DNA of 64,000 nt from JACVRW01 sp963739095 (lineage in GTDB: Bacteria > Actinomycetota > Thermoleophilia > Solirubrobacterales > Thermoleophilaceae). Shown here one piece after another: positions 19,165 to 28,017 of this stretch. The translations under genes were made by a program, and so were the position numbers. Where the stretch lies: NCBI GenBank assembly GCA_963739095.1, contig CAVTZF010000023.1, forward strand, positions 62,001 through 126,000. Direction: 5' to 3'. Every line of letters starts with the position of its first letter. Positions within the stretch are counted from its first letter, which is position 1. A model generated the notes under the pieces. That model did no database searches. It saw only the letters and a list, made by a program, of their open reading frames with translations, and was not told the DNA's origin.

Positions 19165-19896
19165 ATGGCACTGAGAAGCGCAGTGATCGCAACGGCAGTG
19201 GTGGCCGCGCTCGGCGTGGGGGAGGCCACGGCCGGCGCGCCGCAGAGCAGGCTTCCGCAGGGCGCCGAGCAGGTCCATCTCAACCCGGCGGACTTCACCA
19301 CCAGGATCACCAATCCGTGGTGGCCCATGCGCCCCGGCAGCCGCTGGGTCTACCGCGAGACCGACCCGGACGGCACGAGGCAGAAGGTGGTCGTGACCGT
19401 GACCAACCGGACGAAGCTGATCGCCAACGGGGTGAGCGCCCGGGTGGTCCGTGACGTCGTCACCGAGCAGGGCAAGTTCGTCGAGGTGACCGACGACTGG
19501 TACGCCCAGGACAGCCGGGGCAACGTCTGGTACCTCGGCGAGGCAACGACCGAGTACGACAACGGCAAGCCGGTGTCGACGCAAGGCTCGTTCGAGGCCG
19601 GAGTCGGCGGCGCGCAGGCCGGCGTGATCATGGCCGCACACCCGCGACCGGGCATGCGCTACCGGCAGGAGTACTACAAGGGCCAGGCCGAGGACCGCGC
19701 GAAGGTGATCGGCCTGCGTGAGCAGGCAGAGGTGCCGTTCGGCCACTTCCGGCCCGCGCTGATGGTCAAGGAGTTCAACCCGCTCGAGCCGAAGGTGCTC
19801 GAGTTCAAGTTCTATGCCCGCGGGATCGGCCCGGTCCTGGCGGTGAGCGTCTCCGGGGAAGCCGACCGCGAGGAGCTCATGAGCTTCAGGCGGTAG
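19165..19896 (+). CDS. Secreted protein of unknown function, 243 aa
   Basis: Sec signal peptide (about residues 1-24, ending near TAGA), then a soluble domain beginning with ADFTTRITNPWWPMRPGSRWVY, with several beta-strand-like segments and no Cys. I recall similar exported proteins in actinobacteria but know no function. TAGCTT (19153-19158) ends 6 bases before the ATG. The TAG stop at its 3' end doubles as the first half of the -10 box (TAGCGT) of the next gene. Confidence 0.7.
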   Translation: MALRSAVIATAVVAALGVGEATAGAPQSRLPQGAEQVHLNPADFTTRITNPWWPMRPGSRWVYRETDPDGTRQKVVVTVTNRTKLIANGVSARVVRDVVTEQGKFVEVTDDWYAQDSRGNVWYLGEATTEYDNGKPVSTQGSFEAGVGGAQAGVIMAAHPRPGMRYRQEYYKGQAEDRAKVIGLREQAEVPFGHFRPALMVKEFNPLEPKVLEFKFYARGIGPVLAVSVSGEADREELMSFRR

Positions 19897-19908
19897 CGTG
19901 CCCTCGCG

Positions 19909-20316
19909 ATGTCCTTCACCGAGGAGGAGATCGCCTACCTGCAGTCCCAGGGGCTCGGGCGCTTGGCGACGATCGGCCCCGACGGCCAGCCGGATGTCGT
20001 GCCGGTCGCCGTGGAGTTCGACGGGACGTTCTTCTGGGTCGGCGGCACCCCCGAGGTCATCGGCACGCGCAAGTTCCGAAACGTGGCTGCCGGAAACCCG
20101 AAGGTCTCACTGGTCGTCGACGACATGGAATCCGTCGATCCGTTCATCGCCCGAGGAGTCCGGATCTATGGCCATGCAGAGCAGCCGTTCGAGCGCGTCG
20201 GAATGGTCGGCCCCGGCATCTACATGCGCATCACCCCGACGACCTCGTGGAGCTGGAACCTGGCGGGCGAGCCCGCCGGTGAGACGTGGTATGAGATGAG
20301 CCGCACCGACCACTAG
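19909..20316 (+). CDS. PPOX-class F420/flavin-dependent oxidoreductase
   Basis: 135 residues forming a split beta-barrel of the pyridoxamine 5'-phosphate oxidase-like family. Signature elements are LGRLATIGPDGQPDVVPVAVEFDG, FWVGGTPEVIGTRKFRNV and NPKVSLVVDD. Actinobacterial members often use F420 or act as flavin/heme-binding reductases; substrate unknown. The mRNA looks leaderless: TAGCGT at 19894-19899 overlaps the previous stop codon and ends 9 bases before the ATG. Confidence 0.85.
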   Translation: MSFTEEEIAYLQSQGLGRLATIGPDGQPDVVPVAVEFDGTFFWVGGTPEVIGTRKFRNVAAGNPKVSLVVDDMESVDPFIARGVRIYGHAEQPFERVGMVGPGIYMRITPTTSWSWNLAGEPAGETWYEMSRTDH

Positions 20317-20331
20317 CCAGGGGGTTTTGGC

Positions 20332-21192
20332 ATGTGCGTACCAGGCACGCTCGAGACGGTCCGTGAGAGAGCCGAGCAGGAGGGTCCGCCGCGGCTGAGC
20401 CGGCGAGCAGCGCTTGGTGTCGGCGCGGCCGCCGTCGCCGGCGCGGCGCTCCCGAGCGCGGCGGTCGCGGGTTCGCGGCGCCACGATCACGGAGGGCACG
20501 ACGGCAAGCGAGGGCTCGTCGATCTAACGCACGAGTTCAGAGACGACTTCCCCGCCTTTCCGGGGGCGCCGGCCACGAGCCGCGAGACGGCTGTGACGAT
20601 TCCCGAGGACGGCTTCTACGGGCAGGTCTGGACGATCTGGGAGCACATCTGCACGCACATGGACGTGCCGGCGCACTTCATCGCGGGCGGCCGCTACTCG
20701 CCGGAGCTGACGCTCGAGGAGCTGGTCGCGCCGATTGTGGTCGTCGACATCTCGCGGCGGGTCGAGCGCGAGCCCGACAGCGTCGTCAGCGTGGATGACC
20801 TGGTGCGCTTCGAGCGTCGGCACGGGCACATTCCGCGAAACGCGGTCGTCGCGATGTACTCGGGCTGGGAGGCGCGCGTCGGGAGCGTCGAGACTTACCG
20901 AAACACGGACGCCGGGGGGACCATGCGCTTCCCGGGCTTCGGCAAGGAAGCGGTCGACTGGCTGCTGGAGCGGCGCGACATCCGCGGCATCGGCGTGGAC
21001 ACGATGAGCCTCGACAACGGCTCGTCGTCGACCTTCGACGTCCACCTCACGGTGCTCGGCGCCGATCGCTACGGGGTCGAGAACCTGCGCAATCTCAAGC
21101 AGCTGCCCGCCCGCGGGGCGACGCTCACGCTCGGGCTGATCCCCTGGCGCGAGGGCTCGGGCGGGCCCTGCCGGGCGTTTGCCACCGTGTGA
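20332..21192 (+). CDS. Tat-exported cyclase-family metal hydrolase (kynurenine-formamidase-like)
   Basis: 286 residues. A twin-arginine signal (LSRRAALGVGAAAVAGAAL, near residues 22-40) is followed by a cyclase-family (PF04199) domain with DLTHEFRDDFPAFPG and the metal site WEHICTHMDVPAHF, where the family HxGTHxDxPxH appears as HICTHMDVPAH. The Cys in place of the usual Gly is a deviation. The Tat signal implies folding with metal before export. It lies 15 bases after the PPOX gene, so the two may form a small redox/hydrolase unit. Confidence 0.85.
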   Translation: MCVPGTLETVRERAEQEGPPRLSRRAALGVGAAAVAGAALPSAAVAGSRRHDHGGHDGKRGLVDLTHEFRDDFPAFPGAPATSRETAVTIPEDGFYGQVWTIWEHICTHMDVPAHFIAGGRYSPELTLEELVAPIVVVDISRRVEREPDSVVSVDDLVRFERRHGHIPRNAVVAMYSGWEARVGSVETYRNTDAGGTMRFPGFGKEAVDWLLERRDIRGIGVDTMSLDNGSSSTFDVHLTVLGADRYGVENLRNLKQLPARGATLTLGLIPWREGSGGPCRAFATV

Positions 21193-21236
21193 ACTGGTTC
21201 ACACATCGCTGACCGCTGGACCCCCACTCTCAGGGG

Positions 21237-23339
21237 ATGGTCGATCAGTCACTCGTCAAGTCCGGCTTCGACGCCGAGATCCTGCTGGGCCCGCGCTACC
21301 TGACGTATCTGCTGCTGAGCTCCATCGAAACCGGGAGCCTTCCGGTGCAGTTCTCCGTGAACAACCCGAACCTCGAGGTCCGGATCCGGCCGCCCGAGGA
21401 CTACGAGCGCCTCTACGAGCCGCACCCTGACGCCGAGCCGCTGCCGCCGCCGGTCTCGTCAGGAGCTTTTCAGACGGAGATCTTGTTCGACCACCCGCTT
21501 GGGGCGGACCTGCGGGCGCGCATCATCGCCGACGTGTTGGTGAGCGACAGCGGGGTCGAGCTCCCGGAGCAGTTCATCGATCTCTTCATGACGCTGACGC
21601 TCGAGACGACGGTCGGCGACGACGGGATACCGCGAGAGCCACGGCTGCAGGTCGAGGTGGTCCAGGTCGAGCTGGCCGGCGAGACGCGCGACGACATCCT
21701 GCCCGACGTGCAACAGGTGGTCGACGGTGCGATCGGCCTCGGAGTGACCGGCGAAGATCAGCGGCTGCAGCGCATCGAGATGCAGACAATCGCGGCGAGC
21801 GGCGATCACCCTGACGCACTCGGGGTCTATCTGAACCTGCGCCTGCGCAACGGGCCAGACGAGGACGAGTTCCTCGACGATCGCGGCGACCTGGCCGACG
21901 CGGCCAACTTCCTGCCGGCCGGCGAGGACCTCGCCTTCGGCATGCCCGGCTCGCTCTTCCCGGCGCTCGGCGCCGACGCGAAGTTCCGCATGGCCGAGGA
22001 GACATCACCCGGCAGCGGCGAGTTCCGCTTCCCGATCCGCGAGGACGCCTCCGATCCCGAAAGCGAGATCAAGGGGCGCATCAAGGACATCTCCGTAGCG
22101 CCGCTCGACGGGGACGCGCTGCGCATAGAGGTCCACGGCGAGGCCTTTCTCAACAACCTGCCGGACCCCGACTTCCGCCTTAAGTTCGACATCAGGCCGA
22201 CGATCGAGGACGGCCTGCTCACGCTGCCGCCGGCCGAGCACGACCTCGATGTCGACCTGCTCGGCGAGTTCCTGATCGGGATAGTGATCGGCGGTCTGCT
22301 GGCCGGGCTGGGCGGCGCCGGCTTCATGGCGCTGATCCTGCTCGGGGTCCAGGAGCTGATCGTTGAGCCCGCGGCTCTCGAGAAGGTGTCCGGGCAGGCG
22401 GACGAGGCGCTCGAGGACGCGAACTTCCTCGAGTCGCTTCCTCACCGCGTCACGGCCGAGCGTCGGCATTGGGACGCCCTCTACGCCACGAAGCACGAGG
22501 TCGTCTCGCTGCTCGAGGCGATCCAGATAAACGGCGACGGCATCGCGTTCTCGGGCAAGGCGGCACTCGACAAGGAGCCCGACCCGATCGCGAACGCCGT
22601 GATCAGAACCGAGGCGCGCGGCGACGACGGCGCGGTCGACGAGCTCTGGTACCGCGTCCCCGAGATCTTCGACTTCCAGGTGGACTTCTTCGATGTCTTC
22701 CCCGCTACGGACCGGCGTGACTTCGAGCGGGTCGTGGGCGACGACGAGTCCGACCTCGTCCGCCTGACGCTTCGGCAGGTCCGCGACCGGATCGCCGAGG
22801 AGCGGCTGCGCAAGGAGATCGGCTACGTGCCGCAGGACATCTTCGTAGAGGGCAACCAGATCCGTCTGATGCGCTGCATCAGCGAGACGGAGATCGGCGA
22901 GGAGCGACGCATCCTGCTGGAGGACTTCCGGGAGCGGACGCGAGCAGAGATCGTGGCCGAGCAGGGCGACGAGCTGCGCGAGCAGATCCGCGACGAGCTC
23001 GAGGAGGAGAACGGCGAGCCGCCCACGGACGAGGAGGTCGAGCACGCGCTCGAGGAGCGGCTCGACGACCTGGTGGCCATCGCCGAGCAGACGTTCAGCG
23101 AAGAGGAGCTTCCCCGGCTGCTCGACGAGGCGGTTCGGCCGTTGTTGCGCTTCGACCTCGACGCGCCCGAGTTCGCGGCGCTCGAGGACGACGAGATCCT
23201 CGTCATCCGCGGCTACCAGCGGATCCGCCGGTCGGTCACGGGCGGCTTCACCGACTACTACCGCGACCACCCCGACGGGGATCCGAGCGACAACCTGCTG
23301 TCGCTGCCGCGCTACGAGCCGGCCGAGGCCGAGGCGTAG
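21237..23339 (+). CDS. Orphan 700-residue acidic protein with central glycine-rich hydrophobic hairpin
   Basis: No family recognised with confidence. It has no signal peptide. Residues 1-335 are beta-rich with many amphipathic strands (TYLLLSSIETGSLPVQFSV, TEILFDHPLGADLRARI). Residues 341-376 form a Gly-rich hydrophobic stretch (LLGEFLIGIVIGGLLAGLGG and on), long enough for a hairpin. Residues 560-620 are strongly charged and probably coiled-coil (LREQIRDELEEENG). The overall arrangement recalls lipid-binding TULIP/P47-type or membrane-inserting proteins, but that is a guess. A CACTCT box lies 6 bases before the ATG. Confidence 0.7.
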   Translation: MVDQSLVKSGFDAEILLGPRYLTYLLLSSIETGSLPVQFSVNNPNLEVRIRPPEDYERLYEPHPDAEPLPPPVSSGAFQTEILFDHPLGADLRARIIADVLVSDSGVELPEQFIDLFMTLTLETTVGDDGIPREPRLQVEVVQVELAGETRDDILPDVQQVVDGAIGLGVTGEDQRLQRIEMQTIAASGDHPDALGVYLNLRLRNGPDEDEFLDDRGDLADAANFLPAGEDLAFGMPGSLFPALGADAKFRMAEETSPGSGEFRFPIREDASDPESEIKGRIKDISVAPLDGDALRIEVHGEAFLNNLPDPDFRLKFDIRPTIEDGLLTLPPAEHDLDVDLLGEFLIGIVIGGLLAGLGGAGFMALILLGVQELIVEPAALEKVSGQADEALEDANFLESLPHRVTAERRHWDALYATKHEVVSLLEAIQINGDGIAFSGKAALDKEPDPIANAVIRTEARGDDGAVDELWYRVPEIFDFQVDFFDVFPATDRRDFERVVGDDESDLVRLTLRQVRDRIAEERLRKEIGYVPQDIFVEGNQIRLMRCISETEIGEERRILLEDFRERTRAEIVAEQGDELREQIRDELEEENGEPPTDEEVEHALEERLDDLVAIAEQTFSEEELPRLLDEAVRPLLRFDLDAPEFAALEDDEILVIRGYQRIRRSVTGGFTDYYRDHPDGDPSDNLLSLPRYEPAEAEA

Positions 23340-23357
23340 CGGCGCCCCTACCCGGGG

Positions 23358-24446
23358 TCAGCGCTCGATCGCCTGGCGCAGGTCCTCGACCAGGTCCTCG
23401 GCCGCCTCGACCCCGCAGGACAGCCGCACCAGGTCAGCGGGCACCGCGGCGGCCGAGTCCTCGACGGACTGGTGCGTCATCGCCTGCGGCACCTCGATCA
23501 GCGACTCGACCCCGCCGAGTGACTCGGCCAGCGAGAAGATCCGCGTCTCGGCGGCGATGCGGGTGGCCTCGGGATGGCGGAAGGACACCATCCCGCCGAA
23601 GCCCGGCCAGCGCACGTCCGACACCGCCGGCAGCGAGCGCAGCAGCTCCGCCACGGCGCGGCCGTTCTCCGTGTGCGCCGCGACGCGCAGATGCAGCGTG
23701 CGCAGCCCGCGGTGCACGAGGAAGCAGTCGAACGGCCCCGGCACCGCGCCCACCGAGTTCTGCACGAAGCGCACGCGCTCGTGGAGCTCCCCGTCGCGCA
23801 CGACGACGGCGCCGCCCACCACGTCTGAGTGGCCGCCGAGGTACTTGGTGGCCGAGTGGACGACCGCGTCCGCGCCGAGCTCGAGCGGGCGCTGGACGAC
23901 CGGCGTCGCAAAGGTGTTGTCGACGGCGACGAGCGCGTCACGCCTGCGTGAGATGACCGCCTCGATGTCGACCACGTTCAGCAGCGGGTTGGTCGGCGTC
24001 TCGACCCAGATCAGCCTCGTCTCCGGCGTTACGGCGCGCTCCAGCGCATCGAGGTCGGTCTGGTCGACCATGGCGTAGCGCAACCCGAAACGCGTGAGCA
24101 CCTTGTCGAGCAGCCGGTAGGTCCCGCCGTACAGGTCGCTCGGCAGCAAGACGTGGTCGCCCGCGTTGCAGGCCGCGGTGATCAGCGCGTGCGTGGCGGC
24201 CATGCCGCTCGAGAAGCACGAGCCGAGCCCGCCCTCGAGCTCCCCCAGAGCGCGCTCGAGCGCGGCGCGCGTCGGGTTGGCGGAACGCGCGTAGTCGTAG
24301 TCCTCGACGAACTCCCCTGGCGCCGGCTGGATGAAAGTCGACGTCTGGTGGATCGGCGGTATCACCGAGCCGTAGCTCGGATCGGGCTCGAGACCCGCGT
24401 GAACGACGCGCGTGGGGAAGCGCGCTTCTTCGGGAACCTTGCTCAC
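23358..24446 (-). CDS. metB: Cystathionine gamma-synthase / gamma-lyase (Cys/Met PLP enzyme)
   Basis: PLP enzyme of sulfur amino acid metabolism. 362 residues: YARSANPTRAALERALGELE, SSGMAATHA for the PLP phosphate, DNTFATP, and the Schiff-base Lys in SATKYLGGHSD. GTG start overlapping the cystathionine beta-synthase stop as GTGA. Pairing with a CBS-domain cystathionine beta-synthase favours reverse transsulfuration (cystathionine to cysteine), as in mycobacteria, although the sequence alone cannot tell synthase from lyase. Confidence 0.9.
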   Translation of the reverse strand: MSKVPEEARFPTRVVHAGLEPDPSYGSVIPPIHQTSTFIQPAPGEFVEDYDYARSANPTRAALERALGELEGGLGSCFSSGMAATHALITAACNAGDHVLLPSDLYGGTYRLLDKVLTRFGLRYAMVDQTDLDALERAVTPETRLIWVETPTNPLLNVVDIEAVISRRRDALVAVDNTFATPVVQRPLELGADAVVHSATKYLGGHSDVVGGAVVVRDGELHERVRFVQNSVGAVPGPFDCFLVHRGLRTLHLRVAAHTENGRAVAELLRSLPAVSDVRWPGFGGMVSFRHPEATRIAAETRIFSLAESLGGVESLIEVPQAMTHQSVEDSAAAVPADLVRLSCGVEAAEDLVEDLRQAIER

Positions 24447-25837
24447 CGGGCGAGCGACTCGAGCAGGTCCGCGCGCGTGAGGATCCCGGCGGCGCGCCCG
24501 TCCATGTTCACGAGCAGCGCCTCGCGCCGGTCGGCGAGGAGCTCGACCGCCTCGCGTACGCCGTCGTCGGCCGACACCGCGGGGAAGGGCGGCTCGATCA
24601 CCTCGACGATCTCGGCGCCAAGCAGGGCCGGGTCGTCCATGGCGTGCCGGAGCAGCCCGCGCTCGGATACCGCGCCGACGACCGTCTGCGGATCGTGCGA
24701 CGAGACCACGGGCAGCTGCGAGACGCGGTGCTCGTGCAGGAGCGCGACGGCGTCGCGCACCTTGGCGTGCGCATCGACCGTGAGGAGCGGCGGGATCTCA
24801 TCCGAGGCGTGCTTGCGACGCAGGACGTCGCCGACGGTCAGCTCCTCCTCTCGCCCGAGGAAGCCGTACTGGCGCATCCAGGCGTCGTTGAAGATCTTCG
24901 AGAGATAGGAGCGGCCGCCGTCGGGGAAGATCACCGCGACCATCGCGTCGGGATCGTCGATCTCGCGCGCCACCTGGTGGGCGGCGCAGAGCGCGAGACC
25001 GCAGGAGCCGCCGGCAAGGATGCCCTCCGTCTCGGCCAGCTTGCGCGTCCACAGGAACGAGTCCTGGTCGGAAACGGTGACGTAGCGGTCGACGATCGAG
25101 GGGTCGTAGGTGTCCGGCCAGAAGTCCTCGCCGACGCCCTCGACGAGGTACGGCTTGACGCCCTCCTCGCCTCCCGAGTAGATCGAGCCCACGGGGTCCG
25201 CCCCGATGACCTGGATGGCCGGGTTCTGCTCGCGCAGATAGCGGCCGACCCCCGTGATGGTGCCGCCGGTCCCGACGCCGACCACGAGGTGGGTGATCTG
25301 GCCCCCGGACTGGCGCCACAGCTCCGGGCCCGTCGTGCGGTAGTGGACCTCGGGGTTGGCCGGGTTGCGGTACTGGTTCGGCTGGAAGGCGCCGGGGATC
25401 TCCTCGGTGAGGCGGTCGGCGACGCGGTAGTAGGACTCGGGCGACTCGGGCGGGACGTCGGTCGGCGCGACCACCACCTCGGCGCCGTAGGCGCGCAGCA
25501 GGTCGATCTTCTCCTTGGACATCTTGTCCGGCATCACGGCGATCACGCGATAGCCCTTCAGCGACGCCGCGATCGCAAGCCCGGTGCCGGTGTTGCCGCT
25601 CGTGGGCTCGACGATCGTGCCGCCCGGGCGCAGGTGGCCGTCGCGCTCGGCGGCGTCGATCAGGGCCACGGCGACACGGTCCTTGATCGATCCGCCCGGG
25701 TTGAGCGCCTCGAGCTTCGCGACGAGCTGTGGACGCAGGTCCTCGCCGACCCGCGACAGGCGCACCAGCGGCGTCTCGCCGATCACGTCGAGGATGGAGT
25801 CGCTGATCTCCCGGCCGATGGGGGCGGCGGTCGTCAT
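24443..25837 (-). CDS. cbs: Cystathionine beta-synthase with C-terminal CBS pair
   Basis: PLP enzyme condensing serine and homocysteine to cystathionine. 464 residues: catalytic core with the Schiff-base Lys in NPGGSIKDR, the TSGNTGTGLA loop and GTGGTITG; then two CBS motifs from about 335 to the end (HEHRVSQLPVVSSHDP and LLVNMDGRAAGILTRADLLE), which usually bind an adenosyl ligand. The C-terminal CBS pair separates it from simple cysteine synthases. TATCTT (25849-25844) ends 6 bases before the ATG at 25837, a leaderless start. Confidence 0.9.
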   Translation of the reverse strand: MTTAAPIGREISDSILDVIGETPLVRLSRVGEDLRPQLVAKLEALNPGGSIKDRVAVALIDAAERDGHLRPGGTIVEPTSGNTGTGLAIAASLKGYRVIAVMPDKMSKEKIDLLRAYGAEVVVAPTDVPPESPESYYRVADRLTEEIPGAFQPNQYRNPANPEVHYRTTGPELWRQSGGQITHLVVGVGTGGTITGVGRYLREQNPAIQVIGADPVGSIYSGGEEGVKPYLVEGVGEDFWPDTYDPSIVDRYVTVSDQDSFLWTRKLAETEGILAGGSCGLALCAAHQVAREIDDPDAMVAVIFPDGGRSYLSKIFNDAWMRQYGFLGREEELTVGDVLRRKHASDEIPPLLTVDAHAKVRDAVALLHEHRVSQLPVVSSHDPQTVVGAVSERGLLRHAMDDPALLGAEIVEVIEPPFPAVSADDGVREAVELLADRREALLVNMDGRAAGILTRADLLESLAR

Positions 25838-25926
25838 GGACTGAAGATAGCCTCGGGGGGCCTACTAATAACTTCTCGCAGTCGGGAGTGATCCGAAGTT
25901 GCGAGTCGCTCGTAAGTAATGGGTTG

Positions 25927-26649
25927 ATGTCCGCCCGGGATTACAACGCACCCCTCGAGGGATGGTTCAGCGTAAGCGAGCCGGCCAGTCCGGCGCTCGG
26001 ATACGTCCGGCATGCGCCCGACGCCGAGCTGGGCCTCCTGCGCGAGGCGCGTGCGATCGAGCGGGTGTGTGACGAGTGCGGGCTCGACCTGGGCGGCCTG
26101 GTGGGAGACGAGAGCACTCCCGGCTCCGGCGATCCACCGACTGCCGCGCTGCGCCACGCGCTCCAGCGGATCGCTGCCGGCGAGGCCTCCGCGCTCGTCG
26201 TCGCGAGGCTCGACAGCGTGTCCGACTCGGCCGCGGGCATCGGGACGATCATGGACTGGTTCGCTCGCACCGGGGCACGCTTCATCGCGGCGGATATCGG
26301 GCTCGATACGGCCACCCCGGCAGGGCGCCTCGCTGCGAGCGCGCTCAGCGCGGCGGGCCAGCTCGAGCGCCGGAAGCTGCAGGAGCGCACCCGCCAGGGG
26401 CTCGAGGCCGCACGTGAGAAGGGCTCCCGGCCGGGCAGGCCCGCCGTCGCGGACCGCCCCGAGCTGCGCGCGCGGATCCGGGCCCTGCGCGCCCAGGGCC
26501 GGACGCTCCAGGCGATCGCCGACACGCTCAACGCCCAGGGGGTGCCGACGCTGCGTGGCGGCAGCGAGTGGCGGCCCTCCAGCGTGCAGTCGGCGGCGGG
26601 CTACAAACGCCCGCGCAAGGGGCAGGCGCTGGGCGCGCTGCCCGCATGA
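25927..26649 (+). CDS. Degenerate serine-recombinase-like protein (probable DNA-binding, catalytically dead)
   Basis: 240 residues: resolvase-type N-terminal domain (about 23-165) and a C-terminal helix-turn-helix plus recombinase-like tail (about 168-228; GRPAVADRPEL, TLQAIADTLNAQGVPTLRGG, WRPSSVQ). Compared with gamma-delta resolvase, Tyr26 and Arg28 are kept, but the nucleophile Ser is Ala30 (GYVRHA) and the DRLxR arginines are replaced (DSVSD, 96-100). It should not cut DNA. The DNA-binding end is strongly conserved with the paralogue at 28804, suggesting a regulator. ATG 25927 is chosen; an upstream ATG at 25888 lies in the promoter region. Confidence 0.8.
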   Translation: MSARDYNAPLEGWFSVSEPASPALGYVRHAPDAELGLLREARAIERVCDECGLDLGGLVGDESTPGSGDPPTAALRHALQRIAAGEASALVVARLDSVSDSAAGIGTIMDWFARTGARFIAADIGLDTATPAGRLAASALSAAGQLERRKLQERTRQGLEAAREKGSRPGRPAVADRPELRARIRALRAQGRTLQAIADTLNAQGVPTLRGGSEWRPSSVQSAAGYKRPRKGQALGALPA

Positions 26650-26653
26650 GCGG

Positions 26654-26688
26654 TTGCGGAAGTACGCAACGGAACGGTTGCGTACGGC
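26654..26688 (+). repeat. 35-bp element, copy 1 (TTGCG-N6-CGCAAC-N6-GTTGCG)
   Basis: Begins 4 bases after the stop of the recombinase-like gene and sits upstream of the first ferritin-like gene. It contains three alternating half-sites, TTGCG, CGCAAC and GTTGCG, each separated by 6 bases. About 27 of 35 positions match copy 2 at 29908-29942. A protein-binding site (operator) or a remnant recombination site is the most likely reading. Confidence 0.6.
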
Positions 26689-26743
26689 ACGTTTCGGCCG
26701 AAGTTCATCCGCTTTTTGCCTCGAAATGGGGCAGAAAGTAACC

Positions 26744-27334
26744 ATGCACATACGCGAGGGGGGGCTGTCCCGTACACAGTTCATCGCTGCCGGGGCTGTC
26801 GCCGCCGGTGCGGGCGTGGTGGCCGGCGTCACTGCCGGGCCGGTCGAAAACACCGATGCCCAGACCGATAAGGACGTCGAGGCGCTGCAGCTGTTGCTGC
26901 TGCTCGAGTACACGGAGACCGCGTTCTACAAGGAGGCGCTCGAGCGCGGCGCGCTCAGCGGGGAGATCGAGGGCTACGCGGAGGCTGTTCTCCACCAGGA
27001 GCGCGAGCACCTCGCGTTCGTCAAACAGGCGCTCGGGTCGAAAGCCCGCGAGGCGCCGCAATTCGGGTTCGGCGAGGCCACACGTGACCCCGACAAGTTC
27101 GCCGCAACCGCCGCCGAGCTTGAGGACCTGGCCGTGGGGGCCTACAACGGCCAGGCCACGAACGTGAGCAAGCCGACGCTCGAGGCGGCGGCCACGGTCG
27201 TGTCCGTCGAGGCGCGCCACGCCGCCTGGATTCGCAGCATCGCCGGCGAGCCGCCCGCGCCGGACGCGACAGACAAGCCGCTCACCGCGGCCGAGGTCCG
27301 TGAGGGCCTCCAGCGGATAGGGATGAGGAGCTGA
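26744..27334 (+). CDS. Exported ferritin-like domain protein 1
   Basis: 196 residues. An N-terminal signal resembling a degenerate Tat signal (LSRTQFIAAGAVAAGAG, only one Arg) is followed by a four-helix ferritin-like domain (Ferritin_2 type). A full di-iron ligand set is visible: Glu55, ExxH at 86-89, Glu127 and ExxH at 156-159. It probably binds a di-iron centre outside the cytoplasm; oxidase or storage role unknown. The ATG at 26726 is in frame and would add six residues; no clear Shine-Dalgarno decides. The next gene starts 5 bases after its stop and encodes a paralogue. Confidence 0.85.
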   Translation: MHIREGGLSRTQFIAAGAVAAGAGVVAGVTAGPVENTDAQTDKDVEALQLLLLLEYTETAFYKEALERGALSGEIEGYAEAVLHQEREHLAFVKQALGSKAREAPQFGFGEATRDPDKFAATAAELEDLAVGAYNGQATNVSKPTLEAAATVVSVEARHAAWIRSIAGEPPAPDATDKPLTAAEVREGLQRIGMRS

Positions 27335-27339
27335 GCGCC

Positions 27340-28017
27340 ATGGACGATCTCTCGATGCACACGCTGGACGTCGATGGCGCGCTGGCGGAGGCGGCTGAGC
27401 CGCTCGGTGGCGTCTCGCGGGCCGGTTTCCTCGGCGCCGGCCTGGGCGCCTCGCTCGCCCTGCTCGGCCTCGGGGCCGCGACGGCGGACGCGCGCCAGAG
27501 CGCGTCCGATCTCGACATCCTCAACTACGCACTCACACTCGAGTACCTGCAGGCGGCCTTCTACACCGAATCCGAGCGCATGGGCGCCCTACAGGGGCGC
27601 ACGGAGCGGGCGGCGCAGACGGTCGGCGCCGTCGAGCGCGCGCACGTGGCGGCCTTCCACGACCTGCTGGGGGGCAAGGCCGTCAAGCGGCCGTCCTTCG
27701 ACTTCCAGGGGGTCACGGAGAAGCCGCAGGCGTTCCTCAAGACCGCCGTCGCCTTCGAGGACCTCGCGGTGGCGGCCTACAAGGGCCAGGCCAGCAACAT
27801 CAAGGCGGACGCGGCGCTCGCCGCCGCAGTCGCGATTCACTCCGTCGAGGCGCGCCACGCGGCATGGATGCGCTACCTCTTCGGCGCCAACCCGGCCCGC
27901 TCGGCGTTCGACAAGCCGGCCTCGAAGCAGGAGGTAACCCAGATCGTGAGCTCGACCAACTTCGTCACAGGGGACCCGGCAACGAAGCGAAAGCGTGCGC
28001 CGCGCTTCACGGGATGA
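27340..28017 (+). CDS. Exported ferritin-like domain protein 2
   Basis: 225-residue paralogue of the preceding gene, with a longer N-terminus (about 22 residues), a single-Arg signal-like segment (GVSRAGFLGAGLGASLALLG) and the same four-helix domain. Ligands: Glu68, ExxH at 99-102, Glu140 and ExxH at 170-173. It differs in having a basic C-terminal tail (KRKRAPR). Only 5 bases separate it from paralogue 1, so the pair is probably co-expressed and may form hetero-oligomers. Its end overlaps the L,D-transpeptidase start by 23 bases. Confidence 0.85.
   Translation: MDDLSMHTLDVDGALAEAAEPLGGVSRAGFLGAGLGASLALLGLGAATADARQSASDLDILNYALTLEYLQAAFYTESERMGALQGRTERAAQTVGAVERAHVAAFHDLLGGKAVKRPSFDFQGVTEKPQAFLKTAVAFEDLAVAAYKGQASNIKADAALAAAVAIHSVEARHAAWMRYLFGANPARSAFDKPASKQEVTQIVSSTNFVTGDPATKRKRAPRFTG

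Noticed and set aside
26726..27450. True twin-arginine signals on the ferritin-like proteins
   Set aside because: The signals contain SRTQF and SRAGF, a single Arg, not RR; export is likely but a Tat route is not shown.
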